Source: Pseudacidovorax sp. | GTDB lineage: Bacteria; Pseudomonadota; Gammaproteobacteria; Burkholderiales; Burkholderiaceae_C | Assembly: GCF_017991995.1 (NCBI RefSeq) | Contig: NZ_JAGOPN010000021.1 | Coordinates: 1 to 64,000 of the forward strand | Length of the DNA stretch: 64,000 nucleotides | Direction of reading: 5' to 3' | In this document: positions 53,679 through 61,699 of the stretch, one piece after another | Layout of the letters: each line of letters begins with the position of its first letter | Position numbering within the stretch: position 1 is the stretch's first letter | Program-made: the position numbers and the translations under genes | Notes under the pieces: generated by a model | The model's input: the letters and a program-made list of their open reading frames with translations, nothing else | Told to the model about the DNA's origin: nothing | Database searches by the model: none

Positions 53679-54836
53679 ATGAGCATCGAAGGACTGCCGC
53701 GCTTCAGCGACGGCGAAATGGCGCGGCGCCTGGCGGCCGTGCGTGGGCTGGCGCAAGAGCGTGGCGTGCGCGCCCTGCTGCTGTTCGGCCACAGCGGTTC
53801 ACGCCGCCACTACCAGGCGGACATCCACTACGTGACCGAAGTGGCGCCCTTTCACGAGGCCTACTGCCTGGTGCCGGTGGAGGGCGAGCCGGTGCTCTGG
53901 GTCACGCACCACAACCACTTCGCCACCGCGCGGGACCTGTCGCGCATCGCCGACGTGCGCCGAGGCACCCGCGACGCGCCGGCCGTGATCGCAGCGGAGC
54001 TGCGCAGCCGTGGCCTGGCGGATGCCGCCCTCGGGCTGGTCGGACCCATGTTCCATCAGGAGCACACGCGCCTGCTGGGGCTGGTACCCGATGCGCAATG
54101 GACCGACCTGAGCATGCCTTTCAAGCGCCTGCGCATCCGCAAGAGCGAGGAGGAGCTGGCCTGGCAACGTGTGGCCGCGGCCGGCTGCGACCGGGTGATG
54201 GCGGCCCTGCATGCCGCCATCCGCCCCGGTGTGGAGGAGCGCGAACTGCTGGTGCTGAGTGAACAGGTGGCCTGGCAGTTCGGCTGCCAGCCCAACTTCC
54301 TCTACCTCAACAGCACGCCCATGGCGGCCTCGGAAAGCTGCGTGCCCAACCAGATCCTGTCGCGGCGCAAGCTGCAGATGGGCGACGTGATCAACACCGA
54401 GCTCACGGTGAGCTACGGCATGTATTCGGCCCAGCTGCTGCGGCCCTTCTTCCTGGGCGAGCCCACCTCGCAGTACGCGCACCTGTACGGCGTGCTCAAG
54501 ACCGCGCACGACGCGTTGGCCGAGGCCATGAAGCCGGGCGTCACCCTGGACGAGCTGCGCGAGGTGTCGCTGAGCATCCGCGACGCGGGCTACACCACCG
54601 TGGACGGGCTGCTGCACGGTTTCGGCGTCGACATACTGCCGCCGGCGCTCGGCCCCAACTTTGCGCCGCCGCATGTGCCCTACACCCTGGAGCCGGGCGT
54701 AACCATCGTGCTGCAGCCCAACCCGACCACTGCCGACGAGAAGGTGGGCATGCAGCTGGGGCAGATGGGCCTGATCACACCCGAGGGCTATGTCTCCATG
54801 CATGCGTCGCCGTCCGAAGTGACCGTGTGCGGCTGA
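53679..54836 (+). CDS. M24-family creatinase-like protein lacking metal ligands
   Basis: 385 aa from the ATG at 53679, with TGGAGG upstream. The creatinase N-terminal domain (1-150) is followed by the pita-bread domain from about 160. In metal-dependent M24 peptidases the ligands are Asp, Asp, His, Glu, Glu. Here the first is Glu241 (INTEL), the second Gln252 (YSAQLL), His313 is kept (LLHGFG), the fourth is Gln346 (IVLQPN) and the last lies in GMQLGQM with no Glu. Creatinase itself is metal-free, so this could be a metal-independent C-N hydrolase. It heads an operon with two amidohydrolases and is controlled by a LacI-type site. Confidence 0.85.
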   Translation: MSIEGLPRFSDGEMARRLAAVRGLAQERGVRALLLFGHSGSRRHYQADIHYVTEVAPFHEAYCLVPVEGEPVLWVTHHNHFATARDLSRIADVRRGTRDAPAVIAAELRSRGLADAALGLVGPMFHQEHTRLLGLVPDAQWTDLSMPFKRLRIRKSEEELAWQRVAAAGCDRVMAALHAAIRPGVEERELLVLSEQVAWQFGCQPNFLYLNSTPMAASESCVPNQILSRRKLQMGDVINTELTVSYGMYSAQLLRPFFLGEPTSQYAHLYGVLKTAHDALAEAMKPGVTLDELREVSLSIRDAGYTTVDGLLHGFGVDILPPALGPNFAPPHVPYTLEPGVTIVLQPNPTTADEKVGMQLGQMGLITPEGYVSMHASPSEVTVCG

Positions 54837-54844
54837 GGCAACGC

Positions 54845-56161
54845 ATGGCGACCCTCATCCATGGCGGCCATGTCGTCACGATGAATGCGGCGCGGGAGGT
54901 GTTTCCCGGCGGCTTCGTGCTCATCGGCGACGACGGCCGCATCGCATCGACCGGGCCGCAGGCCGGCATCCCGCAGGGCTTCCACGGCGTGCAACTTGAC
55001 GCCACCGGCATGATCGTGCTGCCCGGCCTCGTGGACGCCGGTCACCGGCCGTGGGAGCATCTGCTGATGGGCTGGTCCGGGGCCGCCGATCCGGCCCGCT
55101 GTGCTGCAGCCGCTTCGGCGCTGCAGGACGAGGAGGTACGCGTCGCCGCCCACCTGGCCGCGGCCGAGCTGGCCGCCGGCGGCGTGACCACCGTGCTGCA
55201 CCATGTTCCCGGCGCCGCGACGGCAGCGCGGCTGGCCGCGGCCATCGAGGCCTTCGACACGCACGGCTTGCGGCAGGTGGCTTGCGTCGATGTCGCTGCC
55301 ACTGGCGTCGATCGGGTCGAGGGCGCCTGTGCGCAGGCATCCGGCCCCTTGCTTCGCATCGCCCTGTCGGTACTGAGCGATCCTGTGTCCATCTGCACCG
55401 GCGCGGCGGACGAGGCCCGACTGGTCCGCGCCGCCACCCTGGCCGCCCGCCACGGCCTGCGGCTGTTCACGCAGCCCGGAGGCAGTGCCGACGATGCGCA
55501 ATGGCAGGCGGCCCACCGCCGTCTGGGCCGAAGCGCCATCACGCACCTGATGGAGCTGGGCCTGCTGGATTCGCGCTGGTTGATCGGGGACGTGGACCGC
55601 CTCGGCCCGGCCGACCTGATGCTGATGCTGGAGTCCGGCTGCATGGGCGTGGCGCAGCCGCTGTCGGACGCCGTGCGGGGCCGCGCCCACACGCGCTGGA
55701 CGACGCTGCTGCGCCTCGGGGGGCACTTCGCCATCGGCACCGGCGGCCCTGCTGCAAGCTGCACGGTGGACATGGTCGAGGAGATGAAGGCGCTGGTCAT
55801 GCTCCAGAACACACTGAACCTCGATCCGACCTCGATGTCCGCCGAGGCGGCCCTGGAGGCGGCCACACTGGATGGTGCGCGCGCTCTCGGCCTGGCGGAC
55901 GAGATCGGCTCGCTGGAGCCCGGCAAGCAGGGCGATGTGGTCGTCTTCGACATGCGTGCGCCGCATTTCCAGGTCTCGCACAAGCCGATCTCCACCTTCG
56001 TCTGCTGCGGCCGTGCGCGCGACGCCCACGCCGTGTTCGTGGCAGGCCGCTGCATCCACGCCGACGGCGCGCCGTCGCGGCACGACGATCGGGCGCTGGC
56101 CGAGGCCGGCCTGGCGTGCCGCACGGCCCTGCATGCCCGGCTTCGCGCGGTGGCGGCATGA
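54845..56161 (+). CDS. amidohydrolase-like protein with lost metal site (probable pseudoenzyme)
   Basis: 438 aa from the ATG at 54845 with GAGG upstream. The fold matches the deaminase-type amidohydrolases: N- and C-terminal beta-sandwich (LIGDDGRIASTGPQAG; SLEPGKQGDVVVFDM) around a TIM barrel. The metal site is gone: HxH after the first strand is G66-x-R68 (VDAGHRPW), the later His strand reads LFTQPGG, the next reads LIGDVDRL, and GTDG is GTGG. The gene after it is a close paralogue with all these residues. Shared VDMVEEMKALVML/VDMVEQIKACCFL stretches show common ancestry. It may be a structural or regulatory partner. Confidence 0.82.
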   Translation: MATLIHGGHVVTMNAAREVFPGGFVLIGDDGRIASTGPQAGIPQGFHGVQLDATGMIVLPGLVDAGHRPWEHLLMGWSGAADPARCAAAASALQDEEVRVAAHLAAAELAAGGVTTVLHHVPGAATAARLAAAIEAFDTHGLRQVACVDVAATGVDRVEGACAQASGPLLRIALSVLSDPVSICTGAADEARLVRAATLAARHGLRLFTQPGGSADDAQWQAAHRRLGRSAITHLMELGLLDSRWLIGDVDRLGPADLMLMLESGCMGVAQPLSDAVRGRAHTRWTTLLRLGGHFAIGTGGPAASCTVDMVEEMKALVMLQNTLNLDPTSMSAEAALEAATLDGARALGLADEIGSLEPGKQGDVVVFDMRAPHFQVSHKPISTFVCCGRARDAHAVFVAGRCIHADGAPSRHDDRALAEAGLACRTALHARLRAVAA

Positions 56162-56205
56162 CGCCCTCCGCGAGCCCGAACCCCGCACCGATCCAAGGAG
56201 CCGCG

Positions 56206-57621
56206 ATGCGCACCCTTTTCGCCAATGCCTGCGTGATCACCGGCGCCGAGGCCGGTGACATCCACCCGCAGGGTTTCGTCCTGGTGGAGGGCAGCCGCAT
56301 CGCGGCCGTCGGTCCCATGGCAGCGCTGCCCGCCATGCCGGGAGGCACGCGCATCGTGGACGCCTGCGGCAGATTCCTGACGCCAGGGCTGATCAACATG
56401 CATCAGCACCTGCACATGAACCTGCTCAAGGGTCTGGCGGACGGGATGCTGCTCGAACCCTGGGCCCGCGACTTCAGTGCCCACAGCCGACGCGCCATGC
56501 GCCGCCCGGCGGTGCGCAACTCGGCACGGCTGGCCGCGCTGGAGATGCTGCGCACCGGCACCACCTGCGTGCTCAACCACCAGTCGCCCTTTCCATGGCC
56601 CGAGCTCACGCATGACGCGGCCGAGGCCATGACCCAGGCCGGACTGCGTCAGGTGCTGGCCATCCCTTTCCAGTGCCGCACGCCCAAGCTGCCCGAGCAT
56701 CCCTGGGACGAAGCGGAGGCCACCCGGCAGATCGGCCGCCTCGTGGAGTTGCTCGACGGCGGCGCGCACGGCATGACCCGCACGGCCCTGACCGTCGAAT
56801 GCAATGCCCACCATACCGAGATGGGCCGCAGCTCCGACAGCCTGGTGCGCGCGGGCCATGCGCTGGCCCAGGCGCTCGACCTGCGCGTGGCGGTTCACAT
56901 GTCCGGCGGCACGCTGTCGATGCGCATGGGCTTCACCAAGTACCGGCGTCAGACCGGCCGCAGCGACGTCGAATACCTGGAGCAGTTGGGGGTGCTCGAC
57001 CATCGCTGGATCCTCAAGCACGGCATCCACTTCAGCGACGAGGACCTGCACAAGGTGGCCCGGCGCGGCGCCTCGGTCGTGTACACGCCGACCTCCGAGT
57101 CCATCCGCGGCGGTGGCCTGGGGCCGTGGCGCGCCATGCACGAGGCCGGCATCTGCTGCGCGCTCGGCACCGACGGCCCGGCCGTCGACTACAGCGTCGA
57201 CATGGTCGAGCAGATCAAGGCCTGCTGCTTCCTGCAGGCCGTGCGCTACGGCGACCGCGATGCCGTCACGCCGCGCCAGGCGCTCGCCATGGCGACGCTG
57301 GGTGCGGCACGGGCGCTGGGGTTGGCGCACAAGATCGGCTCGCTGGAGCCCGGCAAGCGCGCGGACCTCGTGCTCTTCGATCGCAGCCGCGCCCACCTGC
57401 AGATGATCGAGGACCCGCTCACCGCCTTCGTGCGCGGCTGCCGGGGCGCCGACGCCACGCTGGTGATGGTCGACGGCCGCATCGCGATGCAGGACGGTCA
57501 CTTTCCGCAGGTGCCCGATGCCGACGCCGTGATGGCCGCGGCACGGGCCGATGCCGCGCAACTGCTGGACGAGGCGGGCTTCGAACGCCTCGCGCAGCCC
57601 CGCTGGCCCGTGCGCGGCTGA
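56206..57621 (+). CDS. amidohydrolase / deaminase (SsnA, TrzN, MTA-deaminase group)
   Basis: 471 aa from the ATG at 56206, behind AAGGAG; an ATG at 56158 overlaps the previous stop but has no ribosome site. Metal ligands are complete: H66-x-H68 (NMHQHLH), VAVHMSGG, ILKHGIHFS and GTDGPAV. The usual HxxE acid after the third His is not obvious (VHMSGG). Such enzymes deaminate or dechlorinate nitrogen heterocycles (guanine, S-adenosylhomocysteine, triazines). With the creatinase-like protein and a NitT-type importer, use of a nitrogen-containing compound is likely. The exact substrate is unknown. Confidence 0.88.
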   Translation: MRTLFANACVITGAEAGDIHPQGFVLVEGSRIAAVGPMAALPAMPGGTRIVDACGRFLTPGLINMHQHLHMNLLKGLADGMLLEPWARDFSAHSRRAMRRPAVRNSARLAALEMLRTGTTCVLNHQSPFPWPELTHDAAEAMTQAGLRQVLAIPFQCRTPKLPEHPWDEAEATRQIGRLVELLDGGAHGMTRTALTVECNAHHTEMGRSSDSLVRAGHALAQALDLRVAVHMSGGTLSMRMGFTKYRRQTGRSDVEYLEQLGVLDHRWILKHGIHFSDEDLHKVARRGASVVYTPTSESIRGGGLGPWRAMHEAGICCALGTDGPAVDYSVDMVEQIKACCFLQAVRYGDRDAVTPRQALAMATLGAARALGLAHKIGSLEPGKRADLVLFDRSRAHLQMIEDPLTAFVRGCRGADATLVMVDGRIAMQDGHFPQVPDADAVMAAARADAAQLLDEAGFERLAQPRWPVRG

Positions 57622-57641
57622 TCGGTGCCGCACCAGGAGAA

Positions 57642-57722
57642 ATGCATGTCCAGGACGCACTCGCCTTCGCTGTCGCCAACCCCCTTCCAGAGGGGCCGGA
57701 CCCCGCCATGCCCCTTGTATGA
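57642..57722 (+). CDS. 26-aa ORF with strong ribosome site, coupled to the LacI gene
   Basis: AGGAGA lies 2-3 bases before an ATG at 57642 (57634-57639), and the TGA at 57720-57722 overlaps the LacI ATG at 57719 (ATGA). The peptide starts MHVQDALAFAVANPLPEGPD and ends PAMPLV. It reads like a normal protein N-terminus, so it may be the remnant of a truncated gene. Alternatively it is a leader that couples LacI translation to the operon. No family is recognised. Confidence 0.45.
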   Translation: MHVQDALAFAVANPLPEGPDPAMPLV

Positions 57723-58783
57723 TCCGCCGCTCCATGACAGTGCCGCCCCCCGCGCCCGCCACATTGCGGCAAGTCGCCAAGCATGCGGGCGTCCATCTCT
57801 CCACGGTGTCGCGGGCCCTCGATCCCGAGCGGCGCCACCTCATCAGCCGCGACATCGTGGCCAAGGTGGAGGCTGCGGCCAAGGAGCTGGGTTGGCGCCC
57901 CAACCGCGCAGCCGCCTCGCTGCGCAAGGGCCGGTCGATGGTCATCGGCGTGCTCGTGCCCGACATGACCAACCTCGTCACCGCCCAGATCATGCAGGGC
58001 GTGGAAGCCGCCATCGTCCCGCGCGGCTTCTTCCCCCTGGTGGTCAGCATGAATGCCGTGCCTTCGGGCAAGGCGATGGTCGAGCGGCTGCTGTGGCAGC
58101 GGGTGGACGGCGTGGTGGTGGCGACGCTGGACGACGAGTTGCTCGCTGCCCTGGCCAAGGCTGGCCTGCCCGCCGTGCTTACCTCGCGGGCCGATCCCGA
58201 TGGACGCTTCAGCGCCGTGCATGGCGACCGCGAACGGGCCGCCAGCCTGGCCATCGACCATCTGCATGCGCTGGGGCATCGGCGCATCGCGCTGCTGGCC
58301 ACGCCGCAGAACACGCCGCTGGGCGTCGAACGGCTGCGCTTTGCGACGGCGGCCCTGGCTCGTCATGGGCTCGAACCCCAAGCCGTGGCCGTGGCCGATG
58401 GCACGGGCCGCGATGCCGGCCTGAAGGCGATGCAGCAGCGGCTGGCCGGGCACGGCCCGCAGGCGCGCCCGCCCTTCACGGCTGTGTGCGCGGCCAACGA
58501 CCTGCTGGCGCTGGGTGCCTACGAGGCCGCGCGCCAGGCGGGCCTGCTGGTGCCGCAGCACCTGTCGGTGGTGGGCCAGAACGACATGCTGATGGCCGAC
58601 CTGGTGAGTCCGCCGCTGACCACCGTGCGCATGCAGCATCTGGAGATGGGGCGGCAGGCCGGCACCCTGATGATCGAGGAGATCGAGGCGCGCGCCGCAG
58701 CCGAGGCACCGCGGCCCCCGCGCGTGATCGTGTTCCAGCCGGAGCTGGTGGTGCGCCAGTCCACCGGCGCTGCCGACGCCTGA
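57719..58783 (+). CDS. LacI-family transcriptional regulator
   Basis: 354 aa from the ATG at 57719, overlapping the 26-aa ORF; Met at 57734 is an alternative. HTH at about residues 15-35 (TLRQVAKHAGVHLSTVSRAL), hinge helix ending SLRKGRS, and a periplasmic-binding-protein-like core (MVIGVLVPDMTNLVTAQIM; HLHALGHRRIALLATPQ; CAANDLLALGAYEAARQ). It should repress the divergent importer and creatinase-like operons through TGCAACCGGTTGCA at 53524 and 53635. Being in the repressed operon would give feedback. The effector is probably a product or substrate of the amidohydrolases. Confidence 0.92.
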   Translation: MIRRSMTVPPPAPATLRQVAKHAGVHLSTVSRALDPERRHLISRDIVAKVEAAAKELGWRPNRAAASLRKGRSMVIGVLVPDMTNLVTAQIMQGVEAAIVPRGFFPLVVSMNAVPSGKAMVERLLWQRVDGVVVATLDDELLAALAKAGLPAVLTSRADPDGRFSAVHGDRERAASLAIDHLHALGHRRIALLATPQNTPLGVERLRFATAALARHGLEPQAVAVADGTGRDAGLKAMQQRLAGHGPQARPPFTAVCAANDLLALGAYEAARQAGLLVPQHLSVVGQNDMLMADLVSPPLTTVRMQHLEMGRQAGTLMIEEIEARAAAEAPRPPRVIVFQPELVVRQSTGAADA

Positions 58784-58817
58784 GGCGCGCTGCCGCGCTT
58801 TGTGCAACGAGGTGCGC

Positions 58818-59729
58818 ATGACCGCGTACCCACTGCGCCTCCTGGCCTTCGACGGCGCCTTCAACCTGCCGATCTGGATCGGCCAGTCGCGTGGACTTTT
58901 CGCCGGCCGCGGGCTCGTCGTCTCGCTGGCCTACACGCCGAACTCCCGCTTCCTGGTGCAGGCGCTGATGAACGGTGAGGCCGACATCGGCCTGTGCGGC
59001 TTCGACAACATCGCCGCCTACCAGCTCGGCCAGGGCGAGGCCGAGCTGCCCGAGCGGCCGGACCTGCGGGCCTTCATGGGCGGCGATGGCGGCTTCCTGT
59101 CGCTGGTGGCGCGGCCCGGAATCACGTCGCTGCAGGCCCTGGCCGGCTGCACGCTGTCGGTGGACGCGCTCACCACGGGCTTCGCCTTCGTGCTGCGCGA
59201 CATGCTGGCGCAGGCGGGCCTGTCCGAGCAAGGGGTGCGCATCGTGAGCGCCGGCGGCACGGCCACGCGCTACCAGCAGCTGCTGGCCGGGTCGCACGAC
59301 GCCACGCTGCTGCGCGCGCCCTACGAGCGGCTGGCGGCCGCGCAGGGCTTGCGCATCCTGGCCCATGCGGGGCCGCTCATCGGCCCGTACATGGGCACCG
59401 TGGGGGCCGCCCGCCAGCGCTGGCTGGACGCCCATGCCGCACAGGCCCGGGCCTTCATGCAGGCCTACCGCGAGGCCGTGGACTGGCTGCATGTGCCCGC
59501 GCATCGGCCCAAGGCCTGCGGCGAGCTCATGGCGCGCCACGAAGGGCTGGACGCGGCGACCGCGGCCTGCGTGCTCGACGATCTTCTTGCCAGCGACGGC
59601 GGGCTCCAGCGTGATCTGGCACTGGAACCGCATCGTCTGCGGGGCGTTCTCGCCATCCGGGCCCGGCATACCGGCCTGGCGGACATCCCGGAGCCGACGA
59701 ACTTCGTGGCATCGGTCATGCCGCGATAG
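58818..59729 (+). CDS. NMT1/THI5-like substrate-binding-fold protein without signal peptide
   Basis: 303 aa from the ATG at 58818, with ACGAGG upstream. No earlier ATG or GTG start adds an export signal; the frame opens only at a TTG (58800). The fold is the SsuA/THI5 type: LRLLAFDGAFNLPIWIGQSR, LVQALMNGEADIGLCGFDN, TSLQALAGCTLSVDALTTG. The related 50751 protein has a clear signal. This one may be a cytoplasmic ligand binder, an enzyme-like THI5 relative, or a binding protein that is exported in another way. It follows the LacI gene by 34 bases. Confidence 0.8.
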   Translation: MTAYPLRLLAFDGAFNLPIWIGQSRGLFAGRGLVVSLAYTPNSRFLVQALMNGEADIGLCGFDNIAAYQLGQGEAELPERPDLRAFMGGDGGFLSLVARPGITSLQALAGCTLSVDALTTGFAFVLRDMLAQAGLSEQGVRIVSAGGTATRYQQLLAGSHDATLLRAPYERLAAAQGLRILAHAGPLIGPYMGTVGAARQRWLDAHAAQARAFMQAYREAVDWLHVPAHRPKACGELMARHEGLDAATAACVLDDLLASDGGLQRDLALEPHRLRGVLAIRARHTGLADIPEPTNFVASVMPR

Positions 59730-59864
59730 GGTGGCCTCGCCCGGGCGCGGGCGGCAAGCAGGCGGTGCGGCGACTGTCCGGGACAGCGTGGCGCCGCAAG
59801 GGTCAGCGCCTGCGAGCGATCGCTTCTTGGAGGACCTTCCTAGAATCGCCCGCCGTCCCGCCCC

Positions 59865-60647
59865 ATGCCCTCTGCCCCGCCCATCAACGTCGTCGTCCGT
59901 GCCCTGGCGTTGCTGCAGGCGCTCAACCGCCAGCCTGTCTCCACGCTGGACGTGCTGCACCGGCAGACCGGCATTCCCAAGCCCAGCATCGTGCGGCTGC
60001 TGCAGACCCTGCAGGCCGCGGGCTTCGTGCGCCATGCGCCGCAATACGGCGCCTACTACCTCACCGCCGAGGTGGCCTCGCTCGCGAGCGGCTATCACAG
60101 TGAGCCGCGCATCGTCGAGGCGTCCTCGGCCATCGCCGACGGGCTGACGGCCGAGCTGAAATGGCCGGTCTCGGTGGCGGTGCATGACGGCGATGCAATG
60201 GTGGTGCGCTACAGCACCATTCCGCAGTCGCCGCTGTCCTTCTTCCATTCCACGATCAACATGCGCCTGAGCCTGCTCACGCAGGCGCTGGGCCGGGCCT
60301 ACCTGGCCTTCGCCGATGCGCAGGAGCAGCAGGCCCTGATCGAGCTGCTCGCTCGCACGCCGCATCCCGAAGAACGCGAGGGGGGCGACGCCGAGGCCAT
60401 CCGCGCCATGCTCGACGAGACCCGCGCACGCGGCTACGCGCTGCGCGATCCGCGGGTGCGGCCGGAGTCCTCCACCGTGGCGGTGCCGATCTTCGAGGGC
60501 CCGCGCGTTGTGGCCACCATCGGGCTGACGTGGTTCTCCTCCGCGCTCACGTCCGCGCAGGCCGTGGAGCGCTTCGTGCCGCCACTGCAGCAGGCCGCGA
60601 CGGCCATCGCCCAGGCGCTGGAAGCGCTGGCACCCTCGCGGCGCTGA
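59865..60647 (+). CDS. IclR-family transcriptional regulator
   Basis: 260 aa. The N-terminal winged helix (VVVRALALLQALNRQPVST; TGIPKPSIVRLLQTLQAAGF) is followed by the GAF-like IclR ligand domain (LKWPVSVAVHDGDAMVVRYS; STVAVPIFEGPRVVATIGLT). PKPSIVRLLQ is close to the recognition helix of MhpR/aromatic-acid regulators. It precedes a Bug/amidohydrolase/flavin-reductase/aldolase operon on the same strand, with a perfect GGAAA-type palindrome in between. It is therefore the likely activator or repressor of that operon. Confidence 0.91.
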   Translation: MPSAPPINVVVRALALLQALNRQPVSTLDVLHRQTGIPKPSIVRLLQTLQAAGFVRHAPQYGAYYLTAEVASLASGYHSEPRIVEASSAIADGLTAELKWPVSVAVHDGDAMVVRYSTIPQSPLSFFHSTINMRLSLLTQALGRAYLAFADAQEQQALIELLARTPHPEEREGGDAEAIRAMLDETRARGYALRDPRVRPESSTVAVPIFEGPRVVATIGLTWFSSALTSAQAVERFVPPLQQAATAIAQALEALAPSRR

Positions 60648-60667
60648 CTTTCCGCGTCACGGAAAGT
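60647..60667. promoter_or_regulatory. palindrome between IclR gene and Bug operon, probable IclR operator
   Basis: ACTTTCCG-cgtca-CGGAAAGT has perfect 8-base arms (60647-60654, 60660-60667). TTTCC/GGAAA arms resemble known IclR-family boxes. It begins at the last base of the IclR stop codon and lies 67 bases before the Bug start. A weak terminator role is the alternative, though no T-tract follows. Confidence 0.6.
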
Positions 60668-60733
60668 CCGCAATGGCCGCTTGGTCGGCGGGGCAGGGCT
60701 GCGCATGATCGCGGCATTCCAACGGAGACACGC

Positions 60734-61696
60734 ATGATGAAACGACGCCTTGCCATGGCGCTGCTGGCCTGCGCCACCGCGCTGCCGGCCCTGGCTGCGG
60801 ACTGGCCTGCCAAGCCGATCACCCTGATCGTTCCCTTCCCGGCCGGCGGCAGCACCGACGCGCTGGCCCGGCTCATCGGCCAGCGCCTGTCGGAGAAGCT
60901 GGGCCAGCCGGTGGTGGTCGACAACCGCGCCGGTGCCGGCGGCAACCTGGGCACCGACATGGTGGCCAAGGCCGCGCCCGATGGCTACACGCTCGCGCTC
61001 TCGACCTCGGGCCCGTTGGCCAACAACAAGTACCTCTACAAGAACCTGCGCTTCGACCCGCAGAAGGACCTGACGCCGGTGATCGCCATTGGCGAGATCC
61101 CGATGGGCATTGCGGCGAGCCCCGCACTCAAGGTCGATTCGCTGGCCGCGCTGCTGGAGCGGGCCCGCAACCAGCCCGGCAAGGTGAGCATCGCCAACCC
61201 GGGCAACGGCACCATCGGCCACCTCACGGCGGAGCTGCTCAAGAGCCAGGCGAAGGTCGAGGCGCTGGGCGTGCCCTACAAGGGCGACACGCCGGCCATC
61301 ACCGACACCGTGGGCGGCAACGTCGATGCGGTGTCCATGCCCATCACCTCGCTGGTGCCGCAGATCCAGGCCGGCAAGCTCAAGGGCCTGGCTGTCACCT
61401 CGCGCCAGCGCTTCGCGGGCCTGCCGCAGGTGCCCACGGCCATCGAGCAGGGCATTCCCGTCGAGGCGACCGTCTGGATGGCCATCGTGGGACCCAAGGG
61501 GCTGCCCGAGGCCGTGGTGGCGCGCCTGAACGCCGAGATCAATGCCGTGATCGCCACGCCCGAGGCGCGCGCCCGGCTGGAGCAGTACGGCGCCGCGCCC
61601 ATCGGCGGCAGCCCGCAGCAGCTGGTGCAGCTGATGGCCAGCGACAGCGCCAAGTGGAAGAAGGTCATCGAAGCCACCAACATCACCCTGGACTGA
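60734..61696 (+). CDS. Bug/TctC-family periplasmic substrate-binding protein
   Basis: 320 aa from the ATG at 60734 with GGAGA upstream. A signal peptide (LAMALLACATALPALAAD) precedes WPAKPITLIVPFPAGGSTDA, PVVVDNRAGAGG and DGYTLALS. It is the first gene of a tight operon with an amidohydrolase-2 (3-base gap), flavin reductase and aldolase. It is probably the receptor for their substrate. No TctAB genes are seen before the window ends. Confidence 0.92.
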   Translation: MMKRRLAMALLACATALPALAADWPAKPITLIVPFPAGGSTDALARLIGQRLSEKLGQPVVVDNRAGAGGNLGTDMVAKAAPDGYTLALSTSGPLANNKYLYKNLRFDPQKDLTPVIAIGEIPMGIAASPALKVDSLAALLERARNQPGKVSIANPGNGTIGHLTAELLKSQAKVEALGVPYKGDTPAITDTVGGNVDAVSMPITSLVPQIQAGKLKGLAVTSRQRFAGLPQVPTAIEQGIPVEATVWMAIVGPKGLPEAVVARLNAEINAVIATPEARARLEQYGAAPIGGSPQQLVQLMASDSAKWKKVIEATNITLD

Positions 61697-61699
61697 CCC

